64,000 nucleotides of DNA from Opitutus sp. GAS368 (GCA_945866215.1 CAMBGQ010000005.1:1-64000), one strand, 5' to 3'; shown: positions 1 to 10,075, numbered from the stretch's first letter. Made by a program: numbers and translations. The notes: a model not told the origin generated them from the letters alone.

Positions 1-824
1 GTCGCCGCGCTCGAAGCCGGCTGCCATGTCTTTGTCGAGAAGCCCCTGGCCGTTACCGTCGCCGAAGCCGAGCAGATCGTCGCCAAGGCCAAGGAAGTGA
101 AGCGCAAGGTCGTCATCGGCTACATCCTCCGTCACCACCCGGCCTGGACTCAGTTCATCAAGACTGTGCAGACGCTCGGCAAGCCGCTCGTCATGCGCAT
201 GAACCTTAACCAGCAGAGTTACGGTGACATGTGGAAGACGCATATGTCGCTCCTGCAGACTTGCAGCCCGGTCGTCGACTGCGGCGTCCATATGTCGACG
301 TGATGTGCCTCATGACCGGCAGCCGCCCCGTGCGCGTCTCCGGTATCGGCGCCCGCCTCACCGAAGATATGCCGGCGGGCCAAATTAACTACGGCCATCT
401 CCAGGTGACCTTCGCTGATGGCTCCGTCGGTTGGTATGAGGCTGGCTGGGGCCCGATGATGTCCGAAGAAGCCTTCTTTGTGAAGGACGTGATTGGACCG
501 AAGGGATGCGTCTCCATCGTCGCCGGCAAGGCCTCGCAGGCTGGTAATTCCGCCGACGTCGATTCGCACTCCGCCGCGCAGGCGCTCAAGGTGCACTCGT
601 CGCAACTCGGTGCCGACGGTAAGTTCACCAAGCCTGACGAGATTGTCCCGACCGACGCCGATCCCGGCCACGACGGTTTGTGCGAACGCGAGCAGGCCTA
701 CTTCGAGAAAGCCATCCGCGAAGACCTCGACCTCACCGCGCACATGGATGACGCCGTGAATTCGATGCGCATCGTCGCTGCCGCGGACCAGTCGTTCCGC
801 GAAGGACGCACGATTAACCTCTGA
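1..824 (+). pseudogene. Gfo/Idh/MocA-family oxidoreductase, 5'-truncated by window edge and frameshifted
   Basis: Reading frame 1 is open from the first base and contains the family's EKPLA motif near the start, followed by a dinucleotide-oxidoreductase-like stretch ending VVDCGVH before a stop at 301-303. The continuation (YVDVMCLMTG and onward) lies in the frame of the 231..824 ORF. Joining the two frames at about base 291 restores a normal Gfo/Idh/MocA C-terminal half of roughly 275 codons. The junction reads as one missing T (cat-atg instead of cat-tat). The family comprises NAD(P)-dependent sugar or inositol dehydrogenases with an N-terminal Rossmann fold, which lies outside the window. 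A gluconate-kinase gene follows within 10 bases, so a sugar-oxidation role is plausible but inferred. The frameshift may be real decay or a sequencing/assembly indel. The junction bases do not resemble a programmed slippery site. Confidence 0.8.
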
Positions 825-830
825 ACAGTA

Positions 831-1343
831 ATGGCGCACCCGAATCTCGTCTTCATGGGCGTCTGCGGTTGCGGCAAGAGCACCGTGGCGGAGATGTATG
901 CGGCGCGCACTGGCGGTACGCTCATCGAGGCCGATGGTTTTCACCCGCCGGCCAACATCGCGAAGATGAGCGCCGGCACACCGCTGAACGACGAGGACCG
1001 GGCGGGCTGGCTCACCGCCATGGCGGCCCGGCTGGCCGCGGGCATGGCGCGCGGCGAGGTGATGGTCATGACGTGCTCCGCCTTGAAGAAGGCCTACCGC
1101 GATCGCCTTCGCGAGGGTGACCCGGATGTCTTCTTTATCTTCCTCGATGGCAGTCAGGAGCTCCTACAGTCGCGGCTCGATGCACGCAAAGGGCACTTCA
1201 TGCCGCCCGGTCTCCTGGGCAGTCAGCTCGCCACGCTGGAGCGTCCGAACCTCGCCAGCGAGAAGTGCCTGCACGTCAGCATCAGCCTTTCGCCCGAGCA
1301 GATCTGCGCGACCGTCGGCGTGGCCATGCGTCGCTTCGCTTGA
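831..1343 (+). CDS. gntK: Gluconokinase
   Basis: 170 aa, the usual length for bacterial gluconate kinases, which phosphorylate D-gluconate to 6-phosphogluconate for the pentose-phosphate or Entner-Doudoroff route. The Walker A motif GVCGCGKST sits at about residues 10-18 in the variant typical of this family. The ADGFHPPANIAKM segment that follows binds substrate in characterised GntK, and TCSALKKAYRD is also family-typical. The gene starts six bases after the stop of the frameshifted oxidoreductase, so the two probably formed one sugar-acid operon. A strong GC hairpin follows the stop and separates it from the convergent ThuA gene. The assignment to the family is secure. The physiological substrate is by homology. 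Confidence 0.92.
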   Translation: MAHPNLVFMGVCGCGKSTVAEMYAARTGGTLIEADGFHPPANIAKMSAGTPLNDEDRAGWLTAMAARLAAGMARGEVMVMTCSALKKAYRDRLREGDPDVFFIFLDGSQELLQSRLDARKGHFMPPGLLGSQLATLERPNLASEKCLHVSISLSPEQICATVGVAMRRFA

Positions 1344-1349
1344 AAAGCA

Positions 1350-1373
1350 GAAGGCCCGCTTACGCGGGCCTTC
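1350..1373. terminator. GC hairpin between convergent genes
   Basis: A perfect 10-bp inverted repeat (gaaggcccgc / gcgggccttc, loop ttac) lies between the stop of gntK and the stop of the ThuA gene. It could terminate both. The downstream tails are only moderately T-rich, so it is a likely but not textbook intrinsic terminator. Confidence 0.7.
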
Positions 1374-1391
1374 GTCGGTCTGGTAGGTGGC

Positions 1392-2441
1392 TTACTTCTT
1401 CCAGATGACCTTGGACGGCTCGATGACGCTCGTCTTGTCGAGGGTCGGGAAGCCTTCCGGGATGGGCAGGGTGACCTTACCCGTCGCGGCCCATTCGGTG
1501 GAGCGAGCGAGAATGGCCTGGAAGCCCACGCAATGCAGGGCGTCGTAGCTGGTGTCGGCGGCCATGATGTGGCCCATCGAGGTGGTCACGACGCGACCCT
1601 TGCCGAACGGCGCGAACCAGACCATCGGCTCATGCATGTCGGTGCCGCCAAACTCCGGCTTGGAGAAGGAGCTCGCAAGCACGTGCATGTGGTCGGCGGT
1701 GCCGCGCATACGGTGGTAGAGTTCATCGGTGGCGTGGAGCCATTCGACGGGTATCCCTTGCATGACGGGGTGGGCGGCGTCGCGCGACTTGAGCGTGAAG
1801 ACATGCTTGGGGCCGTGGCCGGAGCCGAAGCCCTTGTCCTGAATCTTCTCGGCGGCGTCGTCAAGCGCGACGGCCTGGCCAGTCTTGTCGTCGACCGCGA
1901 TGCGTTTGGCGAAGGTGGCGCCGCGCCAGCCGCAGCAGATCATCTCGTTGAAGTTATCCCAGCCAGTGAAGGCGTTATTGGCGGCGTGGACGTTGACGAG
2001 GCCGCCACCGTTCATCACGAACTCGGTGAAGGAATCTTTCATGTCGGCGCCCCATTCTGGGCCGTTATAGTTGTTCACGATGACCTGATGGTCGGCGAAC
2101 TTCGGGGCCCATTTTTCCCACGCGGCCGCGTTGGCCTGGTTGAAGGCGGCTTCGGCGGCGTTCCACTGCTTCATCGCGGCATCGAAATCTTTCTTCGCGG
2201 CGGGGTCGCCGGCCTTCGGGCGCGCCGGCCTCGGCTGGGCGAAACCCGCGGGAGCGGTGGCGACCGTCACGGTGAAGCGACCGGTGGCTTCGAGGGTGGC
2301 TTTGGTGGACTCGGTCGTGCGGATCCAGTCGTGGTTATTACGTCCGTCGAGCATCAGGACGCGGATTTTCTCGGCGGCTCCGAGCGGCAGGGCCAGGAGG
2401 GCGAGCAGGCAGACGAGCCCGAGCTTGTGCAGGGTTTTCAT
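1392..2441 (-). CDS. Secreted ThuA-like domain protein
   Basis: 349 aa. The N-terminus (MKTLHKLGLVCLLALLALPLGAAEK) is a clear Sec signal peptide with cleavage expected after about residue 23. The mature part starts with IRVLMLDGRNNHDW, and GGGLVNVHAANNAF and GHIMAADTSYDALHC are typical of the ThuA/trehalose-utilisation fold, a glutamine-amidotransferase-like domain common in secreted Verrucomicrobiota and Planctomycetota proteins. An alanine/proline/lysine-rich insert at about residues 70-105 is not part of the core fold. Catalysis is not established for most ThuA proteins, and no substrate can be named. It stands alone between gntK (convergent) and the comM gene, with no operon partner. The bases before ATG are pyrimidine-rich with no Shine-Dalgarno site. 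Confidence 0.85.
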   Translation of the reverse strand: MKTLHKLGLVCLLALLALPLGAAEKIRVLMLDGRNNHDWIRTTESTKATLEATGRFTVTVATAPAGFAQPRPARPKAGDPAAKKDFDAAMKQWNAAEAAFNQANAAAWEKWAPKFADHQVIVNNYNGPEWGADMKDSFTEFVMNGGGLVNVHAANNAFTGWDNFNEMICCGWRGATFAKRIAVDDKTGQAVALDDAAEKIQDKGFGSGHGPKHVFTLKSRDAAHPVMQGIPVEWLHATDELYHRMRGTADHMHVLASSFSKPEFGGTDMHEPMVWFAPFGKGRVVTTSMGHIMAADTSYDALHCVGFQAILARSTEWAATGKVTLPIPEGFPTLDKTSVIEPSKVIWKK

Positions 2442-2488
2442 GGGGAGGTGCCTATTGGAGATATTTCCTGAGGATGTGCGAGCGTTTT

Positions 2489-4012
2489 TCAGTGGCGGTC
2501 CAGCGAGCGATAATGAATGGCCTCCAATAGGTGAGTGGTGGCGATCCGTTCGGCCTCGGCGAGGTCGGCGATTGTGCGGGCAACCCGCAAGATGCGGTCA
2601 TAAGCGCGGGCGGACAGACCCAGCTTTTCCATCGCCTGCTGGAGGAGATCGCCTTGGGCTTTCTCCAGGGCGCAATATTCACGGAGTTCACGCCCGCCGA
2701 GGAGAGCGTTGCACCCGCCTATCCGGCTGCCGAAGCGTTGGCGCTGCCTGGCTCGCGCCGCTTCGACGCGACCGCGGATGGCGGCGGAGGCTTCACCGGG
2801 TGCCGCATCGCGGAGTTCGTCGAGCGTGAGGGCTGGCGCCTCGACCTGGATGTCGATGCGATCGAGGAGCGGTCCGGAGATCTTGCCGCGGTATTTACGC
2901 ACCTGCATGGGCGAGCAGCGGCACTCACGTCGCCGGTCGCCGAGATGCCCGCAGGGGCAGGGGTTCATCGCGGCTACGAACATCAGGCGCGCGGGGAGGG
3001 TGACCTTGGCCGCGGCGCGCGAGACCGTGACCTGGCCGTCTTCGAGCGGCTGGCGGAGCACTTCCAGCGCCGAGCGGCGAAATTCCGGGAGCTCGTCGAG
3101 GAAGAGCACGCCGAGGTGGGCAAGCGAGACCTCGCCGGGTCCTGGGATGCTGCCGCCGCCGATGAGCCCGATGTCGCTGATCGTGTGGTGTGGTGAGCGG
3201 AACGGCCGTTGCCAACCGCGGCGGGGGTCGGCGAGTCCCATACCGGCCGCCGAATGCACGCCGAGAATCTCGAGGAATTCCTCCGCGTCAGGCGCCGGTA
3301 GGATCGTCGGAATCCGTTTTGCGATGAGCGATTTCCCGGAACCGGGCGGCCCGATCATCAGTAGGTTGTGTCCGCCGGCGGCGGCGACTTCGACCGCCCG
3401 GCGGATTGCCAGTTGTCCTTTGACCTCCGCAAAATCGGGCAGGCCCTCGGCCGACGTGACCTCCGGCGCACGCTTTGGCGTCAGCGGTGCGATCTTCGCT
3501 TCGCCCGTGAGGAAACGCAGGGCGCCGTCAAGCGTGTCGGCCGGGATGGCCTCGATGCCGCCGACGAGCGCGGCCTCCTCGGCCGATGCCCGGGGCAGGA
3601 TGACGCCGCGGAGGCCCGACTTGCGGGCCAGGATGGCCATGGCGACACCACCACGGACAGGTCGGGTCGCGCCGCTCAGGCCGAGCTCGCCGGCGATGAG
3701 GTAGTGCTGCAGGAAAGTCCGGTCCAGTTGACCCGTCGATGCGGCGATACCGAGTGCGATGGGCAGATCGTAGATTGCGCCCTCCTTTTTCAGGTCGCCG
3801 GGTGCCAGATTGATGGTCGTACGCGTCTCCGGCAGACGGAGGCCGCTGTTCTGGAGCGCCGACTGCACGCGCTCTTCGGACTCCTTCACCGCCGCATCGG
3901 GCAGGCCGACGAGCCAGAGGCCGAATTCACCCATCTCGCCGGAATTGACCTCGATCTCGACCGGCACGGCTTCGACACCGACCAAAGCGGCGGAACGGAT
4001 GACAGAGAGCAT
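2489..4012 (-). CDS. comM: YifB/ComM-family Mg-chelatase-like AAA+ ATPase
   Basis: 507 aa, the normal length for ComM/YifB. The N-terminal Lon-protease-like domain (about 1-170) shows [20 protein letters not shown]. The AAA+ core carries Walker A GPPGSGKS (about residue 222), Walker [10 protein letters not shown], and [15 protein letters not shown], a zinc-ribbon-like feature of the family. The C-terminal lid contains the [18 protein letters not shown] motif. In transformable bacteria ComM is a hexameric helicase that promotes branch migration during integration of incoming DNA. That function here is by homology only, and no dprA or competence gene is nearby. It is transcribed divergently from the DUF1592 gene across a 135-bp leader with possible secondary structure. 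Confidence 0.93.
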   Translation of the reverse strand: MLSVIRSAALVGVEAVPVEIEVNSGEMGEFGLWLVGLPDAAVKESEERVQSALQNSGLRLPETRTTINLAPGDLKKEGAIYDLPIALGIAASTGQLDRTFLQHYLIAGELGLSGATRPVRGGVAMAILARKSGLRGVILPRASAEEAALVGGIEAIPADTLDGALRFLTGEAKIAPLTPKRAPEVTSAEGLPDFAEVKGQLAIRRAVEVAAAGGHNLLMIGPPGSGKSLIAKRIPTILPAPDAEEFLEILGVHSAAGMGLADPRRGWQRPFRSPHHTISDIGLIGGGSIPGPGEVSLAHLGVLFLDELPEFRRSALEVLRQPLEDGQVTVSRAAAKVTLPARLMFVAAMNPCPCGHLGDRRRECRCSPMQVRKYRGKISGPLLDRIDIQVEAPALTLDELRDAAPGEASAAIRGRVEAARARQRQRFGSRIGGCNALLGGRELREYCALEKAQGDLLQQAMEKLGLSARAYDRILRVARTIADLAEAERIATTHLLEAIHYRSLDRH

Positions 4013-4033
4013 GCCGCAGGGCAGGGGTTAAAG

Positions 4034-4100
4034 GGGGATGCCACAATCCCCGACGCTTGGGGCCTAAATCTCAGCATTACCCCCCATTGCTGGGGGTTTT
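4034..4100 (+). promoter_or_regulatory. Candidate attenuator-like leader upstream of the DUF1592 gene
   Basis: The region has alternating G- and C-runs that can pair in mutually exclusive ways: GGGGA (4034-4038), TCCCC (4047-4051), GGGG (4059-4062), CCCCC (4081-4085) and GGGGG (4092-4096). The last pair makes a hairpin followed by TTTT (4097-4100), resembling an intrinsic terminator on the + strand. Regulatory use is inference; no transcription start is known. Confidence 0.35.
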
Positions 4101-4103
4101 GTC

Positions 4104-4136
4104 TTGGCAACTCTTTGGCAGTTTGGCTGTCATAAT
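4104..4136 (+). promoter_or_regulatory. TTGGCA repeats and AT-rich box before the DUF1592 gene
   Basis: TTGGCA occurs at 4104-4109 and again at 4115-4120, one helical turn apart, with a third partial copy (TTGGCT, 4123-4128). A CATAAT hexamer follows at 4131-4136, about 12 bases before the ATG. This could be an operator plus -10 element of a nearly leaderless transcript. No good -35 is present at the usual distance. Confidence 0.3.
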
Positions 4137-4147
4137 ATCTCCTTTTC

Positions 4148-6712
4148 ATGTTTCCCCGTCTCGCCCTCCTTAGCCTGCTCCTATCGCCCCTGGTCTCCTC
4201 CGGCGCTGTCTCCCCGTTCCTCGAGAAGAACTGCGTCGAGTGCCATGACGCCGATGCCAAGAAGGGCGGCCTCGACCTGACTGCCTTGAAGTCCGACCTG
4301 ACCGACCCGAAGTCCTTCGAGACCTGGGTGAAGATCTTCGACCGAACCACCAATGGAGAGATGCCACCCAAGAAGAAGCCGCGTCCCGACGCCTCCCAGA
4401 AGGCCGCTTATCTCGGTGACCTTTCCACGCTCCTCCTCCGTCAGGATACTGCTCGTATCGCCGCCGAAGGTCGCACCGTCGAACGGCGCATGAATCGGCA
4501 TGAGTACGAGAATGCCGTGCGCGACCTCCTGCAGGCTCCCTGGCTCGACCTGAAGGAGATCCTGCCGGAGGACACCGAGGCGTTCCGCTTCAATAAGACC
4601 GGACAGGCCCTCGACGTCTCGCACGTCCAGTTGCAACGCTACCTTACCGCCGCGGAAGAAGGATTGCGCTCCGCCTTCATCTCTTCGGTCGAGAAGCCGG
4701 ACGGCTCAACGATGCGACACTATGCGCGTCAGCAGGGTAGCTACACTGGCAAGATGAAGTTCTCGGAATTCAACCAGTCGCCTGAGCGCGCCACCTTCCC
4801 GACGCTCGGCTTTGCGGGCCAGCCGGATGTGCGCCGTGGTGACGCTAAATTAACCGTTGGAAAGTCGGATCCTAAGCTTCGCGACGAGGAAGGCGTGGGG
4901 GTCGTCCATGGCGCCTATGAACCGGTGGAACCGAGCTTCAGTACGTTCCAAGCTCCGGCCGACGGGAGATATAAGCTGAAGCTCTGCGGCCACTCCGTTT
5001 GGGTTGGCCCAGGCAAGCCGACGGGTAAGGGGCCGACGCGTTGGTATATCCCGGACCTCGATGATATCTCCAAAGGCCGTCGACCCGAGCCCGTGACGGT
5101 CTATGCGCTTAAGCATCAGCGCGTCCTGCGACGTATCGGCAACGTCGACTTCAATCCTGACCCTACGGTCAATGAACTCGATGTCGTCCTCGAGGCTGGT
5201 GAGACCATCCGGATCGACGCCGTCCGTTTCTATCGTTCCCGTCCGGGTGCCAGCCGCGCGCAGAATCCTTTGGCAACGCCGGAAGGCCAGCCTGGCCTAG
5301 TGATGCGCTGGATTGAGGTGGAAGGCCCCATTGCGCCCAAGTGGCCTGCTGCGCCTTACGCTGTATTGTTCGACAATCTGCCGGCGAAGCCTGCCGTGGG
5401 CTCGCTCCTCCGTTATGATGTCGAGACGAAGGATGCGCCCAAGGACGCCGAGCGCCTGCTTCGCCGTTTCGTGAAGCTGGCCTATCGCACCCCGGTATCG
5501 GCTCAGGAAGAAGTCCGGTTCCTGCCCCTCATCCTTGGAGCCATGAAGTCGGGCAGCACCTTCGCCGAGGCCATGTTGACCGGCTATACCGCCGTGCTCT
5601 GCTCGCCTTCCTATCTCTACCTCCAAGAGAAGCCCGGCCGACTGGATGATTATGCTTTAGCCGCCCGCTTGGCTTATTTCCTCTGGAACTCCCCGCCCGA
5701 CGCGCAGCTTCGCTCTCTGGCCGCCGCCGGCACGCTGCATGACCCGAAAACCCTGCGAGCGCAGACGGAACGTCTCCTCGCCGATCCTCGCTCGGCCCGC
5801 TTCGTCGAGACGTTCACCGACTACTGGCTCGATCTGCGTAAGGCCGGCGCCAACGACCCGGATAATCTGCTGTATCCGGACTATTACCTCGACGACCACC
5901 TCGTCGAGTCAGCGCGCGACGAGAGCCATGCCACCTTCGCTGAGATGATTCGCGGCAATCTGCCGGCCCGTAATATCGTCGACGCGGATTTCGTCTTCGT
6001 GAATGAACGCCTCGCGGCACTTTATGAGCTGCCTCCGGTGGCTGGTGCGAAGTTGCAGAAGGTCACTCTCCCTAAGGATAGCGTCCGTGGTGGCTTCATG
6101 ACCCAGGCTGCGGTCCTCAAGGTCACCGCCAATGGTACGACGACCTCGCCGGTTATTCGCGGCGCCTGGATCATGGAACGTGTCCTTGGCCGTAAGCCCC
6201 CGCCCCCTCCTCCCAGCGTACCGGCCGTCGAGCCAGACACCCGTGGCGCCGTGACGATCCGTCAGCAGCTGGATAAACACCGCACGCTGGAGTCTTGTTC
6301 TTCTTGCCACACCCAGATTGATCCGCCCGGCTTCGCGCTCGAGAATTTCGACGTCATGGGCGGCTTCCGGGAGCGCTATCGTGCGCTCGACGGCAAGACT
6401 CCGGAGATCGGCATCGGCAAGAACGGCCAGAAGTATGCCTTCCATAATGCCTTGGCGATCGAGACCTACGGCGACCTCGACGGGAAGAAGTTCAAGGACA
6501 TCCGCGAATTCAAGAAGATCGTCGCCGCCGACGAGCGTCAGCTCGCACGTAATATTATCGGTCAGTTGACGGTCTATGCCACCGGTGCGCCGGTCGGTTT
6601 CGCCGACCGCCCGAAGGTCGAGACCATCCTCGATCAGGCCAAGGAAGGCCATTATGGGGTCCGAAATCTCATTCACGGGCTTGTTTCCAGTGAACTATTC
6701 CTTAACAAATAA
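4148..6712 (+). CDS. DUF1592-family secreted c-type cytochrome protein
   Basis: 854 aa with a Sec signal peptide ([20 protein letters not shown]). It begins with a planctomycete-type cytochrome c domain whose haem motif CVECH lies at about residue 31 and whose distal ligand region is [12 protein letters not shown]. The characteristic order DUF1587, DUF1595, DUF1592, DUF1588 and DUF1585 follows. DUF1592 is seen in [12 protein letters not shown], and DUF1588 in [20 protein letters not shown]. The second motif CSSCH with [13 protein letters not shown] near residue 718 sits at the DUF1588/DUF1585 boundary. These proteins are hallmarks of Planctomycetota and Verrucomicrobiota, are exported, and are thought to be redox partners of the adjacent DUF1552 protein, possibly in polysaccharide or sulfated-glycan use. 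The exact reaction is unknown. Confidence 0.93.
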   Translation: MFPRLALLSLLLSPLVSSGAVSPFLEKNCVECHDADAKKGGLDLTALKSDLTDPKSFETWVKIFDRTTNGEMPPKKKPRPDASQKAAYLGDLSTLLLRQDTARIAAEGRTVERRMNRHEYENAVRDLLQAPWLDLKEILPEDTEAFRFNKTGQALDVSHVQLQRYLTAAEEGLRSAFISSVEKPDGSTMRHYARQQGSYTGKMKFSEFNQSPERATFPTLGFAGQPDVRRGDAKLTVGKSDPKLRDEEGVGVVHGAYEPVEPSFSTFQAPADGRYKLKLCGHSVWVGPGKPTGKGPTRWYIPDLDDISKGRRPEPVTVYALKHQRVLRRIGNVDFNPDPTVNELDVVLEAGETIRIDAVRFYRSRPGASRAQNPLATPEGQPGLVMRWIEVEGPIAPKWPAAPYAVLFDNLPAKPAVGSLLRYDVETKDAPKDAERLLRRFVKLAYRTPVSAQEEVRFLPLILGAMKSGSTFAEAMLTGYTAVLCSPSYLYLQEKPGRLDDYALAARLAYFLWNSPPDAQLRSLAAAGTLHDPKTLRAQTERLLADPRSARFVETFTDYWLDLRKAGANDPDNLLYPDYYLDDHLVESARDESHATFAEMIRGNLPARNIVDADFVFVNERLAALYELPPVAGAKLQKVTLPKDSVRGGFMTQAAVLKVTANGTTTSPVIRGAWIMERVLGRKPPPPPPSVPAVEPDTRGAVTIRQQLDKHRTLESCSSCHTQIDPPGFALENFDVMGGFRERYRALDGKTPEIGIGKNGQKYAFHNALAIETYGDLDGKKFKDIREFKKIVAADERQLARNIIGQLTVYATGAPVGFADRPKVETILDQAKEGHYGVRNLIHGLVSSELFLNK

Positions 6713-6722
6713 TAATACCCCC

Positions 6723-8060
6723 ATGGCTTCTCCCCTAAACTCGGCCAACACGCCTTACGTCGCCTTCAAGCGTGCCGTCTCCCGTCGTCGCTTCTTGGCT
6801 GGAACTGGTGTGCTGCTCGCGCTGCCGATGCTTGACGCCATGACGCCGGCCTTCGCCGCCGCGCCGGCCCCCTCGGCCAAGCCGCGTCGCATGCTGGGCA
6901 TCTGCAACAATCTTGGCCTGGTGCCCGACTACTTCTTCCCGACCGGCAAGGGTAAGGACTACAAGGCGTCGCCGTACCTCGAGCTCCTGCAGGTGCACCG
7001 TAATGATTTCAGCGTCTTTTCTGGCGTCTCGCACCCGGACGTCGACGGCGGCCACCCGGCCGACAACTGCTTCCTGACCGCGGCTCCGCATCCGAGTAGC
7101 GGCGGTTTCCGCAATACCATTTCGCTGGATCAATTCATGGCGGAGCGTGTCGGCCACTTGACGCGTTTCCCTTCGATGACCCTCGGCGTCAACTGCGCCC
7201 GCGGTTCGCGCAGCCTTTCCTGGACGGCCGGCGGCGTGATGATCCCGACTGAAGAGAAGGCCTCCGAGGTCTTCCGCAAGATGTTCATGGGTGGATCCGC
7301 CTCCGAGGTGCAGGCCCAGGAGCGCCGCCTCCACCTCGGCCAGAGCATCCTCGATGCCGTTGGCGGTCAGGCGGGCGAGCTTCGCCGCTCGATGGGCGGT
7401 CAGGATCGCAATCGTCTCGACCAGTATTTCACCAGCGTCCGCGAACTCGAACAGCGTATGCAGATGTCCAAGGAGTGGGAGCGGAAGCCCCGTCCGGTGG
7501 CCAAGACCTCCGCGCCGCTCGACCCCGGTAGCCCCAAGGAGTACATGGATAAGGTCAGCCTAATGTATGACATGGCCCGTCTCTGCTTTGAGACCGACTC
7601 TTCCCGTGCCGTGACCCTCATGCTGGATAGCGTGAACACGCCAGCCCTCGACATTGACCATGTCCATACCACGACGGACGGCTATCACAGCCTGTCGCAC
7701 CACGGCAAGTCGGCCAAGAAACTTTCGCAGCTCAAGGATATCGACAGCATGCACATGCGTCTGCTCGCGAAACTCATGGCGGACCTCAAGACCTCGAAGG
7801 AAGACGGCGCGCCGCTCCTCGACCGCACGATGATTCTTTACGGCAGCAACCTTGGTAACGCCAGCGCCCACACCACGCACAATCTGCCGACGCTCTTCAT
7901 GGGCGGAGGTTTTAATCATGGTCAGCACCATGTGTTCGACACCGAGCACAATTACCCGCTGCCGAACCTCTTTGTTTCGATGCTTCAGCGCATGGGTATC
8001 GATGCGGACAAGTTCGCTTCGTCGACCGGGTCGATGCGCGGCTTGAACCTGGTCGGCTAA
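6723..8060 (+). CDS. DUF1552-family Tat-exported protein
   Basis: The ORF track starts at 6576, but the first 49 codons overlap the DUF1592 gene. The ATG at 6723 gives 445 aa and places the twin-arginine motif [10 protein letters not shown] near residue 22, followed by a hydrophobic stretch and AFAAAPAPS, a plausible cleavage region. The mature part opens with [21 protein letters not shown], typical of DUF1552, and contains [24 protein letters not shown], reminiscent of the alkaline-phosphatase/sulfatase-like fold shared with DUF1501. It lies 10 bases after the DUF1592 gene and almost certainly forms a transcription unit with it. Tat export suggests folding, perhaps with a cofactor, before secretion. 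The biochemical role is unknown. Confidence 0.9.
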   Translation: MASPLNSANTPYVAFKRAVSRRRFLAGTGVLLALPMLDAMTPAFAAAPAPSAKPRRMLGICNNLGLVPDYFFPTGKGKDYKASPYLELLQVHRNDFSVFSGVSHPDVDGGHPADNCFLTAAPHPSSGGFRNTISLDQFMAERVGHLTRFPSMTLGVNCARGSRSLSWTAGGVMIPTEEKASEVFRKMFMGGSASEVQAQERRLHLGQSILDAVGGQAGELRRSMGGQDRNRLDQYFTSVRELEQRMQMSKEWERKPRPVAKTSAPLDPGSPKEYMDKVSLMYDMARLCFETDSSRAVTLMLDSVNTPALDIDHVHTTTDGYHSLSHHGKSAKKLSQLKDIDSMHMRLLAKLMADLKTSKEDGAPLLDRTMILYGSNLGNASAHTTHNLPTLFMGGGFNHGQHHVFDTEHNYPLPNLFVSMLQRMGIDADKFASSTGSMRGLNLVG

Positions 8061-8142
8061 TCGGAGGTTTCCTGCCGAATAGGACGGGGATAGGCACTTG
8101 CCCACAGTTGCGCTTCGGGCAGTGTCGGGTGACCCCTTTCCC

Positions 8143-8883
8143 ATGAGAATTCAGAAATCTACTGATGCCGTCGCCATGGGCCAGGCCGCATCCGCGCAAG
8201 GTGCGAAGGTGCTGCGCGATGTCTTGGCTAGGAAGGGCCGGGCAAACATCATCGTGGCCACCGGAGCCAGCCAGTTCGAGACGTTGAAGTGCCTGGTGAA
8301 GGAGTCCGGCATCGATTGGTCCAAGGTCACCGTCTTCCATCTCGACGAATATGTCGGCCTCCCGGAGTCGCATGGCGCGAGCTTCCGCAAGTACCTGCGC
8401 GAACGATTCATCAGCCAGCTTCCCGCCCAGCCTGAGTTCGTCCCGGTCGACGGCGACGCCAAGGATTTGAATGCCGAACTCAAGCGCCTGAATGACCGCA
8501 TCACCGCCTGTCCCATCGATCTCTGCTTCGCCGGTATCGGAGAGAACTCCCACCTCGCCTTCAACGATCCGCCCGCCGACTTTGCCACCGAAGTCCCTTA
8601 CATCGTGGTGAACCTGGATAACGCCTGCCGGGCCCAGCAATTCGGCGAGGGATGGTTCTCCGCCATGTCCGACGTCCCCAAGCAGGCCATCTCGATGTCT
8701 ATCCGTCAGATCATGAAGAGTAGCTGCCTTATCCTGTCGGTGCCGGACAAGCGCAAGGCCGCCGCCGTCAAGGGCACGGTCGAAGGTCCGGTGACGCCGA
8801 CCTGTCCCGCTTCGATCGCCCAGCAGCACGCCGACTGCACGCTGTATGTCGACGCGGCCGCCGCTTCAGAACTTACCCGCTGA
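8143..8883 (+). CDS. nagB: Glucosamine-6-phosphate deaminase (NagB-like)
   Basis: 246 aa from the ATG at 8143. The ORF-track TTG start at 8098 adds only unrelated residues. Family motifs include VFHLDEYVGLPESHGAS (the canonical DEYVGL active-site loop) and CFAGIGENSHLAFNDPP, matching the GIGxDGHIAFNEP region with E-N for D-G. NagB converts glucosamine-6-phosphate to fructose-6-phosphate plus ammonia. nagA begins three bases after the stop, so the two form a compact amino-sugar catabolic operon. The sequence is shorter and more divergent than the E. coli enzyme, so a related aldose-ketose isomerase/deaminase activity is possible, though the nagA partner argues for GlcN6P. Confidence 0.88.
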   Translation: MRIQKSTDAVAMGQAASAQGAKVLRDVLARKGRANIIVATGASQFETLKCLVKESGIDWSKVTVFHLDEYVGLPESHGASFRKYLRERFISQLPAQPEFVPVDGDAKDLNAELKRLNDRITACPIDLCFAGIGENSHLAFNDPPADFATEVPYIVVNLDNACRAQQFGEGWFSAMSDVPKQAISMSIRQIMKSSCLILSVPDKRKAAAVKGTVEGPVTPTCPASIAQQHADCTLYVDAAAASELTR

Positions 8884-8886
8884 CCC

Positions 8887-10044
8887 GTGTCCGCCGCCTC
8901 GTCCCAGCGCATCCTCGGCCGCGATCCCTCGACGGGCAGGGGCGTTGTCGTCACGACCGATGGTGGCCTGATTGCGGCGATTGAATTCCAGGAGCACGGC
9001 GAGAAGCAGTGGTTGAGCGCAGGCTTCATTGACCTGCAGGTTAATGGCTATGCTGGACATGATCTTAACGGGCTCACGCTCGACATCGCGACCGTGCAGG
9101 CTCTTTGCCAAGCGATGCTCAAGGTGGGTGTCACGACTTTCCTGCCCACGATTATTACCGCGCCGGAAGCCCGTATCTGCGCGGCCTTGAAGGCTATCCG
9201 TGAGGCGTGTGGGCAGTATCCTGAAGTCGCCGCGATGGTCGCCGGCATCCATGTCGAAGGACCGCACATCGCTCCCGAGGATGGCCCGCGCGGTGCACAC
9301 CCTGCGGCCGATGTGCGCCCGCCTTCGATCGCCGAATTCGATCGCTGGCAGGTGGCCGCCGGTGGGCTCGTGAAGCTCGCCACGCTTTCCCCGCACTGGT
9401 CGGAGGCGCCCGCTTACATTCGCCATCTCGTGAAGGCCGGCGTGACGGTCTCGCTTGGGCATACTTCCGCCGACTCCGCGCAGATCGCCGCGGCCGTCGA
9501 CGCGGGCGCGACGCTTTCGACGCACCTCGGCAACGGCTCACATGCGATGCTGAACCGTCGTCATAACCATCTCTGGCCTCAGTTGGCGGACGATCGCCTC
9601 ACCGCCATGTTCATCGCCGATGGGCATCACCTGACGCCCGCACAACTCAAGACCATGCTTCGAGCCAAAGGCCTCGAGCGATCTTTGGTCGTCTCTGATA
9701 CGGTCGCCCTGGGCGGACTGCCCGCGGGCAAGTACCATACCCCCATCGGCGGCAAGGTGGAGCTTAAGGCGGATGGCTTCCTCGCCATCGACGACGGTAC
9801 GGGCAATTACCTCGCTGGAGCGTCTTTGCCCATGACCGCCGCTATTCCCGTGCTGGTGAACCAAGTCGGGCTGACCTTAGGTGAAGCCATCACTTTACTA
9901 ACGGCCGCCCCGGGCCGAGTTGTCGGGGGTAGGGGAGTCTTGGCGGTCGGCCAGCCGGCGGACCTTATGGCTTTCCATTGGGATGGTTCCTCGGTCCGGC
10001 CGGAGGTGGGCGGCGTCTGGCTGCGGGGCCGCTCCGTCGCCTGA
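8887..10044 (+). CDS. nagA: N-acetylglucosamine-6-phosphate deacetylase
   Basis: 385 aa, GTG start three bases after nagB. It belongs to the amidohydrolase superfamily: GFIDLQVNGYAGHD near residue 46 is the family signature, HVEGPHIAPEDGPRGAH forms the metal and substrate site, and VSLGHTSA and HLGNGSHAMLNRRHN supply metal-binding histidines. SDTVALGG carries the catalytic aspartate. NagA removes acetate from GlcNAc-6-P to give GlcN-6-P for NagB. Together the pair would feed cell-wall or chitin-derived amino sugars into glycolysis. No transporter or kinase is adjacent. Length and motif set are standard. Confidence 0.95.
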   Translation: MSAASSQRILGRDPSTGRGVVVTTDGGLIAAIEFQEHGEKQWLSAGFIDLQVNGYAGHDLNGLTLDIATVQALCQAMLKVGVTTFLPTIITAPEARICAALKAIREACGQYPEVAAMVAGIHVEGPHIAPEDGPRGAHPAADVRPPSIAEFDRWQVAAGGLVKLATLSPHWSEAPAYIRHLVKAGVTVSLGHTSADSAQIAAAVDAGATLSTHLGNGSHAMLNRRHNHLWPQLADDRLTAMFIADGHHLTPAQLKTMLRAKGLERSLVVSDTVALGGLPAGKYHTPIGGKVELKADGFLAIDDGTGNYLAGASLPMTAAIPVLVNQVGLTLGEAITLLTAAPGRVVGGRGVLAVGQPADLMAFHWDGSSVRPEVGGVWLRGRSVA

Positions 10045-10058
10045 GGGCCGAATGGGGT

Positions 10059-10075
10059 TATCGAAAAATTCGATA
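10059..10075. repeat. Perfect 7-bp inverted repeat downstream of nagA
   Basis: TATCGAA and TTCGATA separated by AAA, about 15 bases after the nagA stop and 55 bases before the DUF2339 gene. There is no T-tract, so it may be an operator or a weak hairpin rather than an intrinsic terminator. Confidence 0.4.
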
